A program made the translations under genes and the position numbers. 64,000 nucleotides of DNA, taken from JACRPH01 sp041665465 (lineage in GTDB: Archaea > Nanobdellota > Nanobdellia > Woesearchaeales > GW2011-AR9). Location of the stretch: NCBI GenBank assembly GCA_041665465.1, contig JBAYIU010000001.1, forward strand, positions 434,001-498,000. The letters run 5' to 3'. The notes beneath the pieces were generated by a model. That model ran no database searches, was not told where the DNA came from, and was given only the letters and a program-made list of their open reading frames with translations. Of the stretch, positions 42,603-50,512 are shown piece by piece (position 1 is the first letter of the stretch; the number at the start of each line of letters is the position of its first letter).

Positions 42603-43496
42603 CTATACCTCAAATAATTGAGTGCTTAAATACTTTTCTCCCCTATCTGGAAAGACAACCACGATAGTACCGGAATCTATCTTCTTGGCGATCTCTAATG
42701 CTGCGTAAAGAGCTGCTCCAGAACTCATCCCTACAAAAATCCCTTCTTTCTTAACTATTTCTCTAGCCAGATGGAATGCATCTTCACTTTCAACCATAAC
42801 GGTCTGATCAATTTGTGAAGGATCATAGAGAGCAGGAACAAGAGCTTCTTCCATATTCTTCAATCCTTGAATGTAATGGCCTTTGACGGGATGAGCGGAA
42901 ACAATCTTGATCTTGGGATTGTTTTCCTTCAAAGCTTTTCCAATTCCCATGATCGTGCCAGAAGTACCTATAGCAGAGACAAAGTAATCTATTTTACCAT
43001 TAGTCTGTCGCCAGATTTCTTCTGCCGTAGATCGATAATGGGCCAGTTTGTTATTTTCATTAGAAAATTGGTCAGGCATAAAGTATTTTTCAGGATATTG
43101 TTTAACCAATTCTCTGGCTTTTCTAATCGCCCCATCTGTACCTTGGGTTGGGTCTGTCAAGATTACTTTTGCTCCGAATGCTTGGATCATCTTTCTCCTC
43201 TCAACAGATACCGCTTGGCTCATGACAATTTCTACTTTGTATCCTTTTACAGCTCCAATCATAGCTAATCCTATCCCGGTATTACCAGAAGTTGGTTCGA
43301 TGATAACTTTCTCCTTAGTTAATTTCCCTTCTGCTTCAGCCATCTCAATCATCTTCAAAGCAATTCTATCTTTAATACTTCCCGCGGGGTTAAATCCTTC
43401 TAATTTAGCTAAGAGGTTTACTTTTGAATTTGGGTTTAAGTGGTTAATTTTAACCAAGGGAGTATTTCCAATGGTTTGTAAGATATTTTCATACAT
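42603..43496 (-). CDS. cysK: Cysteine synthase (PLP-dependent)
   Basis: 297 residues from the ATG at 43496 (MYENILQTIGNTPLVKIN), with AAGGTGA before it; the GTG 9 nt earlier lies within that site. The PLP lysine is in NPAGSIKDRIA, the phosphate loop is PTSGNTGIGLA, and GTSGTIMGIGKALK binds the cofactor phosphate. It joins sulfide to O-acetylserine or O-phosphoserine; the donor cannot be told here. It is upstream of cysS in a two-gene operon. Confidence 0.93.
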   Translation of the reverse strand: MYENILQTIGNTPLVKINHLNPNSKVNLLAKLEGFNPAGSIKDRIALKMIEMAEAEGKLTKEKVIIEPTSGNTGIGLAMIGAVKGYKVEIVMSQAVSVERRKMIQAFGAKVILTDPTQGTDGAIRKARELVKQYPEKYFMPDQFSNENNKLAHYRSTAEEIWRQTNGKIDYFVSAIGTSGTIMGIGKALKENNPKIKIVSAHPVKGHYIQGLKNMEEALVPALYDPSQIDQTVMVESEDAFHLAREIVKKEGIFVGMSSGAALYAALEIAKKIDSGTIVVVFPDRGEKYLSTQLFEV

Positions 43497-43653
43497 GGAT
43501 TTCACCTTTGAAATTTTATCAAATCTAAAAACAAAACTTATGGATTATTATCTATTAAAATTTAAAGAATTAGCAACAACAACAGTAATTATGTGTCATA
43601 ATTATTAAAAATATGAAGAAGTATAAAAATGTTTAGGAAAGTTTTGGAAGATT

Positions 43654-44226
43654 TCAGGAGAATTCTTCCAAGATTTGTTTGGATGATTCCAGTCTGCTTT
43701 TAGAAGCGATAACTAAGTAATCTCGCATAGTGTAGTTATCAATTTCATGATTAACCATTCCTCGAATTAAAGCTTTAGCTATTTCATAATTTAAGTTATC
43801 TCTTGTATTTTGATCGGGTCTTGAAAATCCTGCTAAAAGAGGGACAACACAGCGGCATCGATATTCAGTATCAAAGATTGAAGCTGAACAAAGATAAGCT
43901 CTATCTCTCTCGAGGATTAATTGTTCTTGCTCATAAGGACAATCTCTTTTGATCTTTCCGGGAATTAATATTTCTGATTCCACATCCCATACAGCCATAG
44001 AATGAAGTAAACCTCCTTCAAAACCCCTCAGTAAGAAAATATTTTTTCCATTTAAGGAGTATTCTCCATCCAACGGAAGATAAGTTACTTTAGATCGTAA
44101 CTTCTTGTCTTGAGGATGCTGAACAGTTTTTTCTATCCAACCCAACCTTTCTTCTAAAGGCATTTCTTGTAGAGTTTCATTAAATAAACTTCTTACTCCT
44201 TCCTTTGTAGCAGCAATAAATTTCAT
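43654..44226 (-). CDS. Hypothetical protein, 190 residues
   Basis: I chose the ATG at 44226 because AAGGAG is 8 nt before it, while the ATG at 44235 abuts that site. The protein is soluble, with a central beta-rich part (about 50-90) and a Cys cluster (SASIFDTEYRCRCVVPLL, about 117-134). No family recognised. It lies between cysK and a divergent double-Lrp gene. Confidence 0.5.
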   Translation of the reverse strand: MKFIAATKEGVRSLFNETLQEMPLEERLGWIEKTVQHPQDKKLRSKVTYLPLDGEYSLNGKNIFLLRGFEGGLLHSMAVWDVESEILIPGKIKRDCPYEQEQLILERDRAYLCSASIFDTEYRCRCVVPLLAGFSRPDQNTRDNLNYEIAKALIRGMVNHEIDNYTMRDYLVIASKSRLESSKQILEEFS

Positions 44227-44322
44227 TTGTTTCATCTCCTTTGATTTTATAGATTCTTTACTACTCGGACAAAGTTAAAACTTATTATTAATTTATTTTA
44301 CAAAACGCAATATTTATAATAT

Positions 44323-44335
44323 AATAATGATTATT
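44323..44335. promoter_or_regulatory. Palindrome at the double-Lrp promoter
   Basis: AATAATGATTATT is a perfect palindrome with one central base. It lies between the TATA box (CAATATTTATAAT, about 44309-44320) and the ATG at 44344. It would block or position polymerase if bound by the encoded regulator. Confidence 0.45.
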
Positions 44336-44343
44336 GTAATAAA

Positions 44344-45306
44344 ATGGGTTTAGATACAAAAGATTGCAAGATTTTGTACAATTTAGACTTCGAAGCCAGA
44401 ATGCCTCTCTCAATTCTGGCAAAAAGAGTTGGTTTGTCCAAACAAGTAACCAAGTATCGCTTAGACCTACTGCAGAAGAAAGGAATCATTCAAGGATTTT
44501 ATGCAGATATCAATTCTTCTAAGTTGGGAATGGCAATCTACTTAGTCTATTTAAAATTTCATCATCTTACTCCAGAAAAAGAGAAAGAATTCATCTCTTC
44601 TCTTAAAATGCAAAAAAGTGTAGGAGTTAGTGCTTCTCTCAACGGAAAATGGGATTATTGTCTCGGCATCTGGGCAGAAAGCATTGTTCATTTTAAAAAT
44701 TATTATCGCCAGATCATGAAGGAATACGAAAAGTATGTCCAAAGCAAAACCATCATGATCGAAACGGATTTCTATTACTTTAAACCAAAGCGAATTTTAG
44801 ATAAGTTTGAGAATAAACAAATAACCATGTCCGGAGAGATAGAGAACTACGAACTGGATAATAAAGATAAGATTATTCTGAAAGAATTATCAGCTAATTC
44901 TCGCTTATCTTTAGTAGAAATAGCTCAAAAAACGGGTTTAACTCCGAACGCAGTAAAAGAAAGAATCAAGAAGTTAGAAAAGAATAAAGTTATTCTGGGA
45001 TATCGAATCATGATTAATTATCCGCAATTAAGTTTTTTACATTATCGAATATTCTTACACTTAGAGAACTTAACCGAAGAAAAAGAGAGGAGTATAATTG
45101 AATTCCTTAAATATCAACCTTCAGTTATTTCTGTGACAAAGACTATTGGCTATTGTGAATTAGAGTTTAGGTCGGTCGTTAAGGATGTGCATGAGTATTA
45201 TCAACTGATAGAGGCCTTAAAGAAGCAATTTCCTGACGTGATCAAGGAAACAGAATCAATTTTGTATTATCAGTTTAATCGGGTCTTGAATTATTATCCG
45301 TTTTGA
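44344..45306 (+). CDS. Double-module Lrp/AsnC-like regulator
   Basis: 320 residues with the same layout as the proteins at 31249 and 58560. HTH 1 (about 3-50) has DTKDCKILYNLDFEARMPLS, with a RAM-like domain to about 150. HTH 2 (about 170-222) has DNKDKIILKELSANSRLSLV and a second RAM-like domain. The end RVLNYYPF resembles the paralogues' last residues. Probably binds DNA as a compact multi-HTH particle; effector unknown. Confidence 0.85.
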   Translation: MGLDTKDCKILYNLDFEARMPLSILAKRVGLSKQVTKYRLDLLQKKGIIQGFYADINSSKLGMAIYLVYLKFHHLTPEKEKEFISSLKMQKSVGVSASLNGKWDYCLGIWAESIVHFKNYYRQIMKEYEKYVQSKTIMIETDFYYFKPKRILDKFENKQITMSGEIENYELDNKDKIILKELSANSRLSLVEIAQKTGLTPNAVKERIKKLEKNKVILGYRIMINYPQLSFLHYRIFLHLENLTEEKERSIIEFLKYQPSVISVTKTIGYCELEFRSVVKDVHEYYQLIEALKKQFPDVIKETESILYYQFNRVLNYYPF

Positions 45307-45801
45307 TTACAAATCATAAGGATTATATCCCTGTTCTTTCAGCCAAGCCAAATACTTCTTAGAAAATTCACCCCTAGGAGGATTAGTAGGAATACGTGAT
45401 CCATCTTCATAGTGTTGTACTCCTTTAACACCCAATACATCTTCTAATTGATAAGTGGTTAGGCCAGCCTTGACTCTGATCTCTTCCGCTTTCTGATAAT
45501 CAAACAGAGCGATTCTTCTTAAACGCTTAGATGAAGCACTTTCTTCTCTATCCAATACAATTCCTTCCAAAGTAAGAATAGTTCTTTCCAAATTTCTCTG
45601 GACTTCTTCTTTATATCGAAGAGGAGCACGATTATACGCTTCTGTCAATGAAACTAGGTATCCTTCTAACTGTTCTCCCTTAGCAGCATAAATCACTCTG
45701 GCCCGATCTAAGCATTCCTGAAAGAAAGAATGATTGTGTTTAATTCTTAACTCTTCTATGATGTGATCTTTAGTACGATTTCTCCTTGGTCCTGTTTTCA
45801 T
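45307..45801 (-). CDS. XRE-like HTH protein
   Basis: 164 residues from the ATG at 45801 with GGAG about 6 nt before it; a TTG 12 nt earlier is less likely. The N-terminal part (about 1-100) is helical and unrecognised. The C-terminal part (about 108-140, AEEIRVKAGLTTYQLEDVLG then YEDGSRIP) fits an XRE-type HTH. It ends 1 nt from the convergent double-Lrp gene and is downstream of the ParB-like cluster. Confidence 0.6.
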   Translation of the reverse strand: MKTGPRRNRTKDHIIEELRIKHNHSFFQECLDRARVIYAAKGEQLEGYLVSLTEAYNRAPLRYKEEVQRNLERTILTLEGIVLDREESASSKRLRRIALFDYQKAEEIRVKAGLTTYQLEDVLGVKGVQHYEDGSRIPTNPPRGEFSKKYLAWLKEQGYNPYDL

Positions 45802-45830
45802 TTTCTTCTCCAAACATCTAGAATACTCCT

Positions 45831-46241
45831 TTAATTTCCTACTTCTCTAATGTAGGATCTTCGCGTTTCTGCAAATGATTCTGAAAAAGCTCTCTCGGCT
45901 ATCTCCTCAATTTGATCCCTCTCCATTCGAGGGAATTGATAAGAAGGACAGACCTTAACATTGTTCTCAACTAAAGAAAGATATTCTTGAAGCAAGCCAG
46001 CAATTCTTCCAAAATATCTTAATTGATGTGTCGAAGTCATCTTCTTTTTACAGCATTCTCCGACAATAAATGGGTCTTTACCACGGTAATTAAAAAACCC
46101 GTTAGGTTCTATGGTAAAACGTCTCTCTTGATCAACTACAGAATAGACTACTTCTTCTAGTGAGATTATTTCATCTAATTGCGGACTAATTCTTTCTAAC
46201 AATCCCGTAACCTTGGTTCTCAACGAGTATATTTGATCCAT
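45831..46241 (-). CDS. Hypothetical protein, 136 residues
   Basis: A helical soluble protein with a short strand region (about 40-58, RRFTIEPNGFFNYRG) and a CCKKK segment (about 63-67). No family recognised. TATA TTTTATAC (about 46262-46270) lies about 25 nt before the ATG, and two perfect palindromes lie just upstream of that box. Confidence 0.5.
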   Translation of the reverse strand: MDQIYSLRTKVTGLLERISPQLDEIISLEEVVYSVVDQERRFTIEPNGFFNYRGKDPFIVGECCKKKMTSTHQLRYFGRIAGLLQEYLSLVENNVKVCPSYQFPRMERDQIEEIAERAFSESFAETRRSYIREVGN

Positions 46242-46275
46242 AACCTTTCATAAGAATCACAGTATAAAACACTTT

Positions 46276-46293
46276 TACCAGATATATCTGGTA
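46276..46293. promoter_or_regulatory. 18-bp perfect palindrome before a TATA box
   Basis: TACCAGATATATCTGGTA is a perfect inverted repeat just upstream of the promoter of the 136-residue gene. It is a likely site for a dimeric regulator, with the local ParB-like or XRE-like protein as candidates. Confidence 0.55.
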
Positions 46294-46297
46294 CTAC

Positions 46298-46311
46298 AAT
46301 ATTGCAATATT
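46298..46311. promoter_or_regulatory. 14-bp perfect palindrome
   Basis: AATATTGCAATATT lies 5 bp from the 18-bp palindrome and touches the stop of the ParB-like gene. The two together make a compact regulatory region in a 69-bp gap. Confidence 0.45.
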
Positions 46312-46859
46312 TACTGATTTCCAGCTAAATAGTATTCTATCATTCGCAGAGGGATAACTCTATCCACCACCATTCTTTCCGTTTTTTCCCTTACAGTCTC
46401 AAATCTAACCGTTCGACAAAAGTGTCGTCCTAAATCATCACAATTAGCAGAGAGGGTTGGTTCAACCAAAATATCATTCTCACTAACTCTTCGAGCATAA
46501 TCAATATCACCATCGTGTTCAAAGGCATAAACTTCAATTAAGGTTCGACTTAAAGTAGCCGCAGTAGTACGATGATTGCCATTCAAAAGAAAATATTCTG
46601 CAACAGGATTTTCTTCAAGGTACTTCTGTAAAGACAGATTAAAGCTTAAAGAATCTTCAGAAGGAGTTTGAAGCATCCCAATGGACTTATGAATAACAGG
46701 AACAGGTTGTAATTCTTTATATTTTCCGCTACAGAATAAATCAAAATACTTTCCTAAAACAGTAGCACTATGTACAGGATAATCATTTAGAGTAATAATC
46801 TGTTCCGGGAGTAAACTTTTTCTGATCCTTCTTTCGATATTTTCATCAAGCAATTGCAT
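46311..46859 (-). CDS. ParB/sulfiredoxin-fold protein
   Basis: 182 residues. EYFLLNGNHRTTAATLSRTL (about 91-110) matches the GxHRxxAA box of ParB-like nuclease domains, and LQPVPVIHKSIGML (about 50-63) could be the first strand pair. No HTH partner domain is visible, so it is not a canonical chromosome-partition ParB. It may be a stand-alone enzyme or DNA-binding protein of that fold. Upstream of the 136-residue and XRE-like genes on the same strand. Confidence 0.6.
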   Translation of the reverse strand: MQLLDENIERRIRKSLLPEQIITLNDYPVHSATVLGKYFDLFCSGKYKELQPVPVIHKSIGMLQTPSEDSLSFNLSLQKYLEENPVAEYFLLNGNHRTTAATLSRTLIEVYAFEHDGDIDYARRVSENDILVEPTLSANCDDLGRHFCRTVRFETVREKTERMVVDRVIPLRMIEYYLAGNQ

Positions 46860-46914
46860 AAGGGGTATAATCAGTCTTTATTTATAAGTTTTACCACCTA
46901 AAGGTAACAATATA

Positions 46915-47550
46915 TTATAATAGGTTAACCTGAGAAGAAATAAGCTTGTTCTCTGCCCGAAGTAAATGCTCCCCTACCGTAGCCGGACTTAATTTCAAGG
47001 CTTTAGCAATCTTAGCAATAGTAGTCTTTCGTGGAAGCTGATAATATCCCTGTTGATAAGCATACTGAAAAATCTTTTTCTGCTGAGTGGAAAGTAGAGA
47101 AGGAGCAAATTCTGCTTCTCCGATGTAAAGGGTTTTAACCTCTCCGATTTTATCCAATTCCTTCTTCATCAGAGGGATTATTTCTTTTTCCAACAAACCC
47201 ACATGCCAATATTCATAACCACCGTAAACGGAATGCAATGCTAGAAAGAAGCCGTGATGTTTAGTGATGACGTTTTGGACATAATTTTTGCTTTGGTTGA
47301 TAATAACTAAGAGGAGTAAAGTATCAACAGAACGTTCTATTTCTCTAACAGAGTTGTAGGTTTTTGATGTTTTAAGATGTTTGATGATCGCGTCAAAATA
47401 ATGATTCTTTCCGGTGATATAATAGAAATATTGTTTTTGATTTCCTTTAGATTGGATATCCACCACGTTGATATAATGGTTAGGAAATTTAATACTCAAA
47501 CCTGTTTCTGCACAGTTTCTATGTCTGATCTTGAAGCTGAATTTATACAT
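46915..47550 (-). CDS. Bat-type (HTH-10) transcriptional regulator
   Basis: 211 residues from the ATG at 47550 (MYKFSFKIRH), supported by GAGGAAGT just before it; an earlier start would lie inside the trmB gene. The C-terminal segment LLSTQQKKIFQYAYQQGYYQ then KTTIAKIAKALKLSPATVGEHLLRAE matches the HTH of the bacterio-opsin activator family. The N-terminal part (about 1-140) would be the sensor domain. It starts 1 nt after the trmB stop, so the two regulators are co-expressed. Confidence 0.8.
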   Translation of the reverse strand: MYKFSFKIRHRNCAETGLSIKFPNHYINVVDIQSKGNQKQYFYYITGKNHYFDAIIKHLKTSKTYNSVREIERSVDTLLLLVIINQSKNYVQNVITKHHGFFLALHSVYGGYEYWHVGLLEKEIIPLMKKELDKIGEVKTLYIGEAEFAPSLLSTQQKKIFQYAYQQGYYQLPRKTTIAKIAKALKLSPATVGEHLLRAENKLISSQVNLL

Positions 47551-47551
47551 T

Positions 47552-48268
47552 TTACTTCCTCGTCTCCCAGATAATCTCAAAGTTCTTTCTATAAGAATCA
47601 TAAACTTTTTTATTTCGAATCCTTATTCCGGCAAAATCATCTAAAGGTAAGAAAATAACCACCTTATCTTTCCCGTAAATAATGGTCGAAGCTTCAGCCG
47701 GATAATCTTTAGGCAGAGATTTTACTTTAGTCAAAGCATACCCCAATTCTGGTCGAGAAGTGAGAGAAGTTTTAACTAACAAAAATCTTTTAATTCCCTG
47801 CTTAACTCTTCTTTTGTTCCAGTGATGATACCAGAATCTAGCTATCTCTGTACTTCTAGCAGTATAGTTCAAGATAAAATAATCTTTACCTTCATTAAGA
47901 AGATCGTCCATAATCGTCTTAAATCCTTCCGCCCCTTGGAATACTTCAACCGAAAGGGGCTCTTCTTCTTTATTTCTAATACTTTTAAGAAGAGGGATTA
48001 AAGAGTCAGCTAAACTCTCTTTCTCTTGAACCAAACGTTTTAATTCAGAAGGGTCAGCAGCCTGAAAATATTTACGATTTTCTTTAATAACGTAACTCAC
48101 TAATCCCTTACGTTGAAGCTTCTCCAAGATATGATAAGTTACTGCTCTTTCGGTTTTAGAATGTTTAGAAATTATAGAGGCCAAGGAAGAACCTCTCTCT
48201 AATAAAGAGACATAAATCTTAGCTTCGGTAGGAGTTAAACCCAGTTCTTGCAGCTGAGAGAGTTCCAT
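47552..48268 (-). CDS. TrmB-family transcriptional regulator
   Basis: 238 residues. The HTH (about 3-70) has LQELGLTPTEAKIYVSLLERG and AVTYHILEKLQRKGLVSYV. The C-terminal ligand domain (about 100-238) has VFQGAEGFKTIMDDLL and ends YDSYRKNFEIIWETRK, as in other TrmB proteins here. It is divergent from the 218-residue gene, with an 8-bp inverted repeat between them at 48301-48321. Confidence 0.88.
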   Translation of the reverse strand: MELSQLQELGLTPTEAKIYVSLLERGSSLASIISKHSKTERAVTYHILEKLQRKGLVSYVIKENRKYFQAADPSELKRLVQEKESLADSLIPLLKSIRNKEEEPLSVEVFQGAEGFKTIMDDLLNEGKDYFILNYTARSTEIARFWYHHWNKRRVKQGIKRFLLVKTSLTSRPELGYALTKVKSLPKDYPAEASTIIYGKDKVVIFLPLDDFAGIRIRNKKVYDSYRKNFEIIWETRK

Positions 48269-48300
48269 CTCCGCTTAATAAGTGTAAGAAGTATTTAAAT

Positions 48301-48321
48301 GTTATTATATTAAATAATAAC
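48301..48321. promoter_or_regulatory. Inverted repeat in a divergent trmB promoter
   Basis: GTTATTAT and ATAATAAC are perfect inverted halves with a 5-bp spacer, lying 33 bp from the trmB start and 37 bp from the divergent gene. Half-sites resemble those of the palindrome in the rrp4 leader (GTTATTA and TAATAAC, spacer 5 instead of 7). Confidence 0.5.
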
Positions 48322-48357
48322 AAAAGCTTATTTGTTAGAACTTCTCTCATTAAGATA

Positions 48358-49014
48358 ATGAAAAAACTTAGCATGGAGTGGGATGGACAATTATTTCAAC
48401 AAGATTTACCTTATCAAGAATCGATTAGAATTGAATCTTATCCCTTAGGAGAACCAGGAACTATTAATCCCCATCACCTTGAATCAGAAATAGAAAGAAG
48501 AGTTAAGGAAACAAAAGGATCGTTTGAAGTTAATGCTTATACTTTAAGCTCGGATAATCCACACTTTAATTTTAGGGTGCTCCAACTTTTCCATTTGAGA
48601 AAACCTTACAACGAGAACTTAATCCGTCCAACATCTGGAAAGGAAAACTTCTTTGGAGATTTATTATCCATCTTAGGAAGTAGAGAAAAACAAGATCTTG
48701 TCGCAATATATACTCCTTGTGATAGTTGTCCTCGTCCCCACGATAAACATTGTTGCAAAGTGAAAGAATATGGTCTATTGTTGGATTTTAATAATACACA
48801 CATGATTCCTTTAGGATATCCCTTCTTAATGGATTGCCACGATGTTCCTTGGGATATAGAGGGAGGAGCAGATTCAGAGAAGATTAAAGAGAAGATTAAA
48901 GAGATGGAAGGATATAAGAGAATTAAAGATTATGTAAACGCTTATTGTGCTTCTTATTTTAGAACTGAAATCGGCCTTGGCGCAGCAGTGCAATTATATC
49001 AGATTAGGCCGTAA
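48358..49014 (+). CDS. Hypothetical protein with Cys cluster, 218 residues
   Basis: A soluble protein. TPCDSCPRPHDKHCCKVKEY (about 119-138) has four cysteines and two histidines and may bind zinc or an iron-sulfur cluster. The C-terminal helix is charged (about 172-190). No family recognised. Divergent from a trmB gene and therefore a likely target of it. It overlaps the convergent PP-loop gene by 11 bp. Confidence 0.55.
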   Translation: MKKLSMEWDGQLFQQDLPYQESIRIESYPLGEPGTINPHHLESEIERRVKETKGSFEVNAYTLSSDNPHFNFRVLQLFHLRKPYNENLIRPTSGKENFFGDLLSILGSREKQDLVAIYTPCDSCPRPHDKHCCKVKEYGLLLDFNNTHMIPLGYPFLMDCHDVPWDIEGGADSEKIKEKIKEMEGYKRIKDYVNAYCASYFRTEIGLGAAVQLYQIRP

Positions 49015-49618
49015 TTATTTCTGCCTTATCTAAACATCCTTTAACAATCTTCTCAAATTCTAATTGATCTAACTGCCATTTGATCTTAGAGTAATCTGAT
49101 TTAGTAGAAGGATGTTTAGGGCCGAGCAAACAGCAGATTTCTGGACCTTTAGAAATTTCGTAAGTACCGATCTTTTCCGCCACTTTAATTATCTCTTTCT
49201 TATCGTAAGTCAAAACCGGACGTAAAATTTCTAACTTTAAATTCTGGGTAATAGTAGTCATGTTGCTTAAAGTTTGACTGGAAACCTGAGCCAGATTCTC
49301 TCCCGTAATTAGGAACTTAGCTCCTTCTTTCTCAGCCACCATTTCTGCTGTTTTAAACATAGAAATCTTCTGTAAGACAAAATAATCGTCATGTTTGCAT
49401 TCTTTAACTAAAGCAGTAAGTAATTCGGTAAAAGGGATTAAGTAAACTTTTCTTACTCCCAATTTCTTAACCAATTCCTTTACTTTTTCCACTTCCTTCT
49501 TATCGGTAAGGGGCAACTGATGAAAATGTACGGCAATAATATCTAGCTTATCTTGTAGAAGATGAATACTTACCGGAGAGTCAATCCCTCCCGATAATAA
49601 AGCGATGGCTTTTTGCAT
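49004..49618 (-). CDS. ThiI-like PP-loop domain protein
   Basis: 204 residues. The ATP-pyrophosphatase P-loop is ALLSGGIDSPVSIHLL (about 6-21), followed by GENLAQVSSQTLSNM (about 106-120) and CCLLGPKHPST (about 163-173). These are the ThiI signatures for 4-thiouridine synthesis in tRNA position 8. The THUMP RNA-binding domain normally at the N-terminus and any rhodanese domain are absent. It either works with a separate THUMP protein or has another substrate. Confidence 0.82.
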   Translation of the reverse strand: MQKAIALLSGGIDSPVSIHLLQDKLDIIAVHFHQLPLTDKKEVEKVKELVKKLGVRKVYLIPFTELLTALVKECKHDDYFVLQKISMFKTAEMVAEKEGAKFLITGENLAQVSSQTLSNMTTITQNLKLEILRPVLTYDKKEIIKVAEKIGTYEISKGPEICCLLGPKHPSTKSDYSKIKWQLDQLEFEKIVKGCLDKAEIITA

Positions 49619-49671
49619 ATTAAGTAAGAAATTACTGCTATTTAAAAAAGTGTAGGATGATAATAAGTTAA

Positions 49672-50418
49672 TTATTTTCTAGCAATCTTCCAAAGCAGAT
49701 TAAAGAAGCTATTATAAGAATCGTAAGCGTACTGATCGTGGATCAGAGTAACGATTGGTTTTTCGGTCCAAACGATAATCGCGACTTTTCCCCCATAAAC
49801 AATGGTTTGAGTTAACGGATCAAACCCATGATCAAGAAATCTCAATTCAATATTCTTAACTTCCTTTTTAATAGCCTCACCATGACGACGCAAACTTTCA
49901 TTAAAGATTAAGTTAATTTTTATCTTTCGATCTTGAGTTTTTATGTCAATATTCTTCCAGAAGGTTTCGCCCATGATCTTTACTGAGGCTAGTGGAGCCC
50001 CAAAAGAGTTATAACTCTTACAATTAAGAACGTCTTCATAGAGAAGTTTAATCCCTTTAAGACCTCTTAACATTCGGGCATCCTGAGATTCAACGATTTC
50101 CTCAAAAATTTGAGAAGCTTCTTTCTTTATCTCCTTGGCAATTTCTACTTTTTTGTTCAGTTCTTCTTGTTGTTTTTCCAGCATTTCCGCTAGCATTTCC
50201 GGAGAATTAGGTTGAAAGACCTTCTTCTTTCCCTCAGTAATAAAAGTAGCCAAGCTTTTGTCCACTAATCTATCTAAATTGTCATAAACTACTGCCCGAT
50301 GTAAATTGGTCCTTTGAGCAATTTGGGTGGCGGAAGCTTTTCCTAAGCTAAGCAGAGCGGAATAGACCAGACTTTCGTTTTTATTAAGTCCGATTTGCAT
50401 TAACTTATGGATTTCCAT
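49672..50418 (-). CDS. TrmB-family transcriptional regulator
   Basis: 248 residues. The HTH (about 3-70) has LMQIGLNKNESLVYSALLSLG and AVVYDNLDRLVDKSLATFI. A coiled coil (about 75-110) joins it to the ligand domain, which has MLRGLKGIKLLYEDVL and ends YDSYNSFFNLLWKIARK. Divergent from the double methyltransferase gene, with inverted repeats between them. Confidence 0.87.
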   Translation of the reverse strand: MEIHKLMQIGLNKNESLVYSALLSLGKASATQIAQRTNLHRAVVYDNLDRLVDKSLATFITEGKKKVFQPNSPEMLAEMLEKQQEELNKKVEIAKEIKKEASQIFEEIVESQDARMLRGLKGIKLLYEDVLNCKSYNSFGAPLASVKIMGETFWKNIDIKTQDRKIKINLIFNESLRRHGEAIKKEVKNIELRFLDHGFDPLTQTIVYGGKVAIIVWTEKPIVTLIHDQYAYDSYNSFFNLLWKIARK

Positions 50419-50466
50419 AGGATTAAAATTAAGCCGTTCCTTATTAATCTTTCTATGTCGTACTAT

Positions 50467-50510
50467 ATCACTACAACATAGGTTAATAAGTAAAATTACT
50501 TAGTAGTGAT
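50467..50510. promoter_or_regulatory. Nested inverted repeats in a divergent promoter
   Basis: ATCACTAC (50467-50474) and GTAGTGAT (50503-50510) are perfect inverted halves 28 bp apart. Between them lies AAGTAAAATTACTT (50488-50501), itself a palindrome. They sit between a trmB gene and the methyltransferase ATG at 50513. Confidence 0.45.
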
Positions 50511-50512
50511 GA

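Noticed and set aside
42867..43608. Plus-strand frames of 133 and 186 codons opposite cysK
   Set aside because: They are antisense to a complete cysteine synthase gene and show no recognisable protein features.
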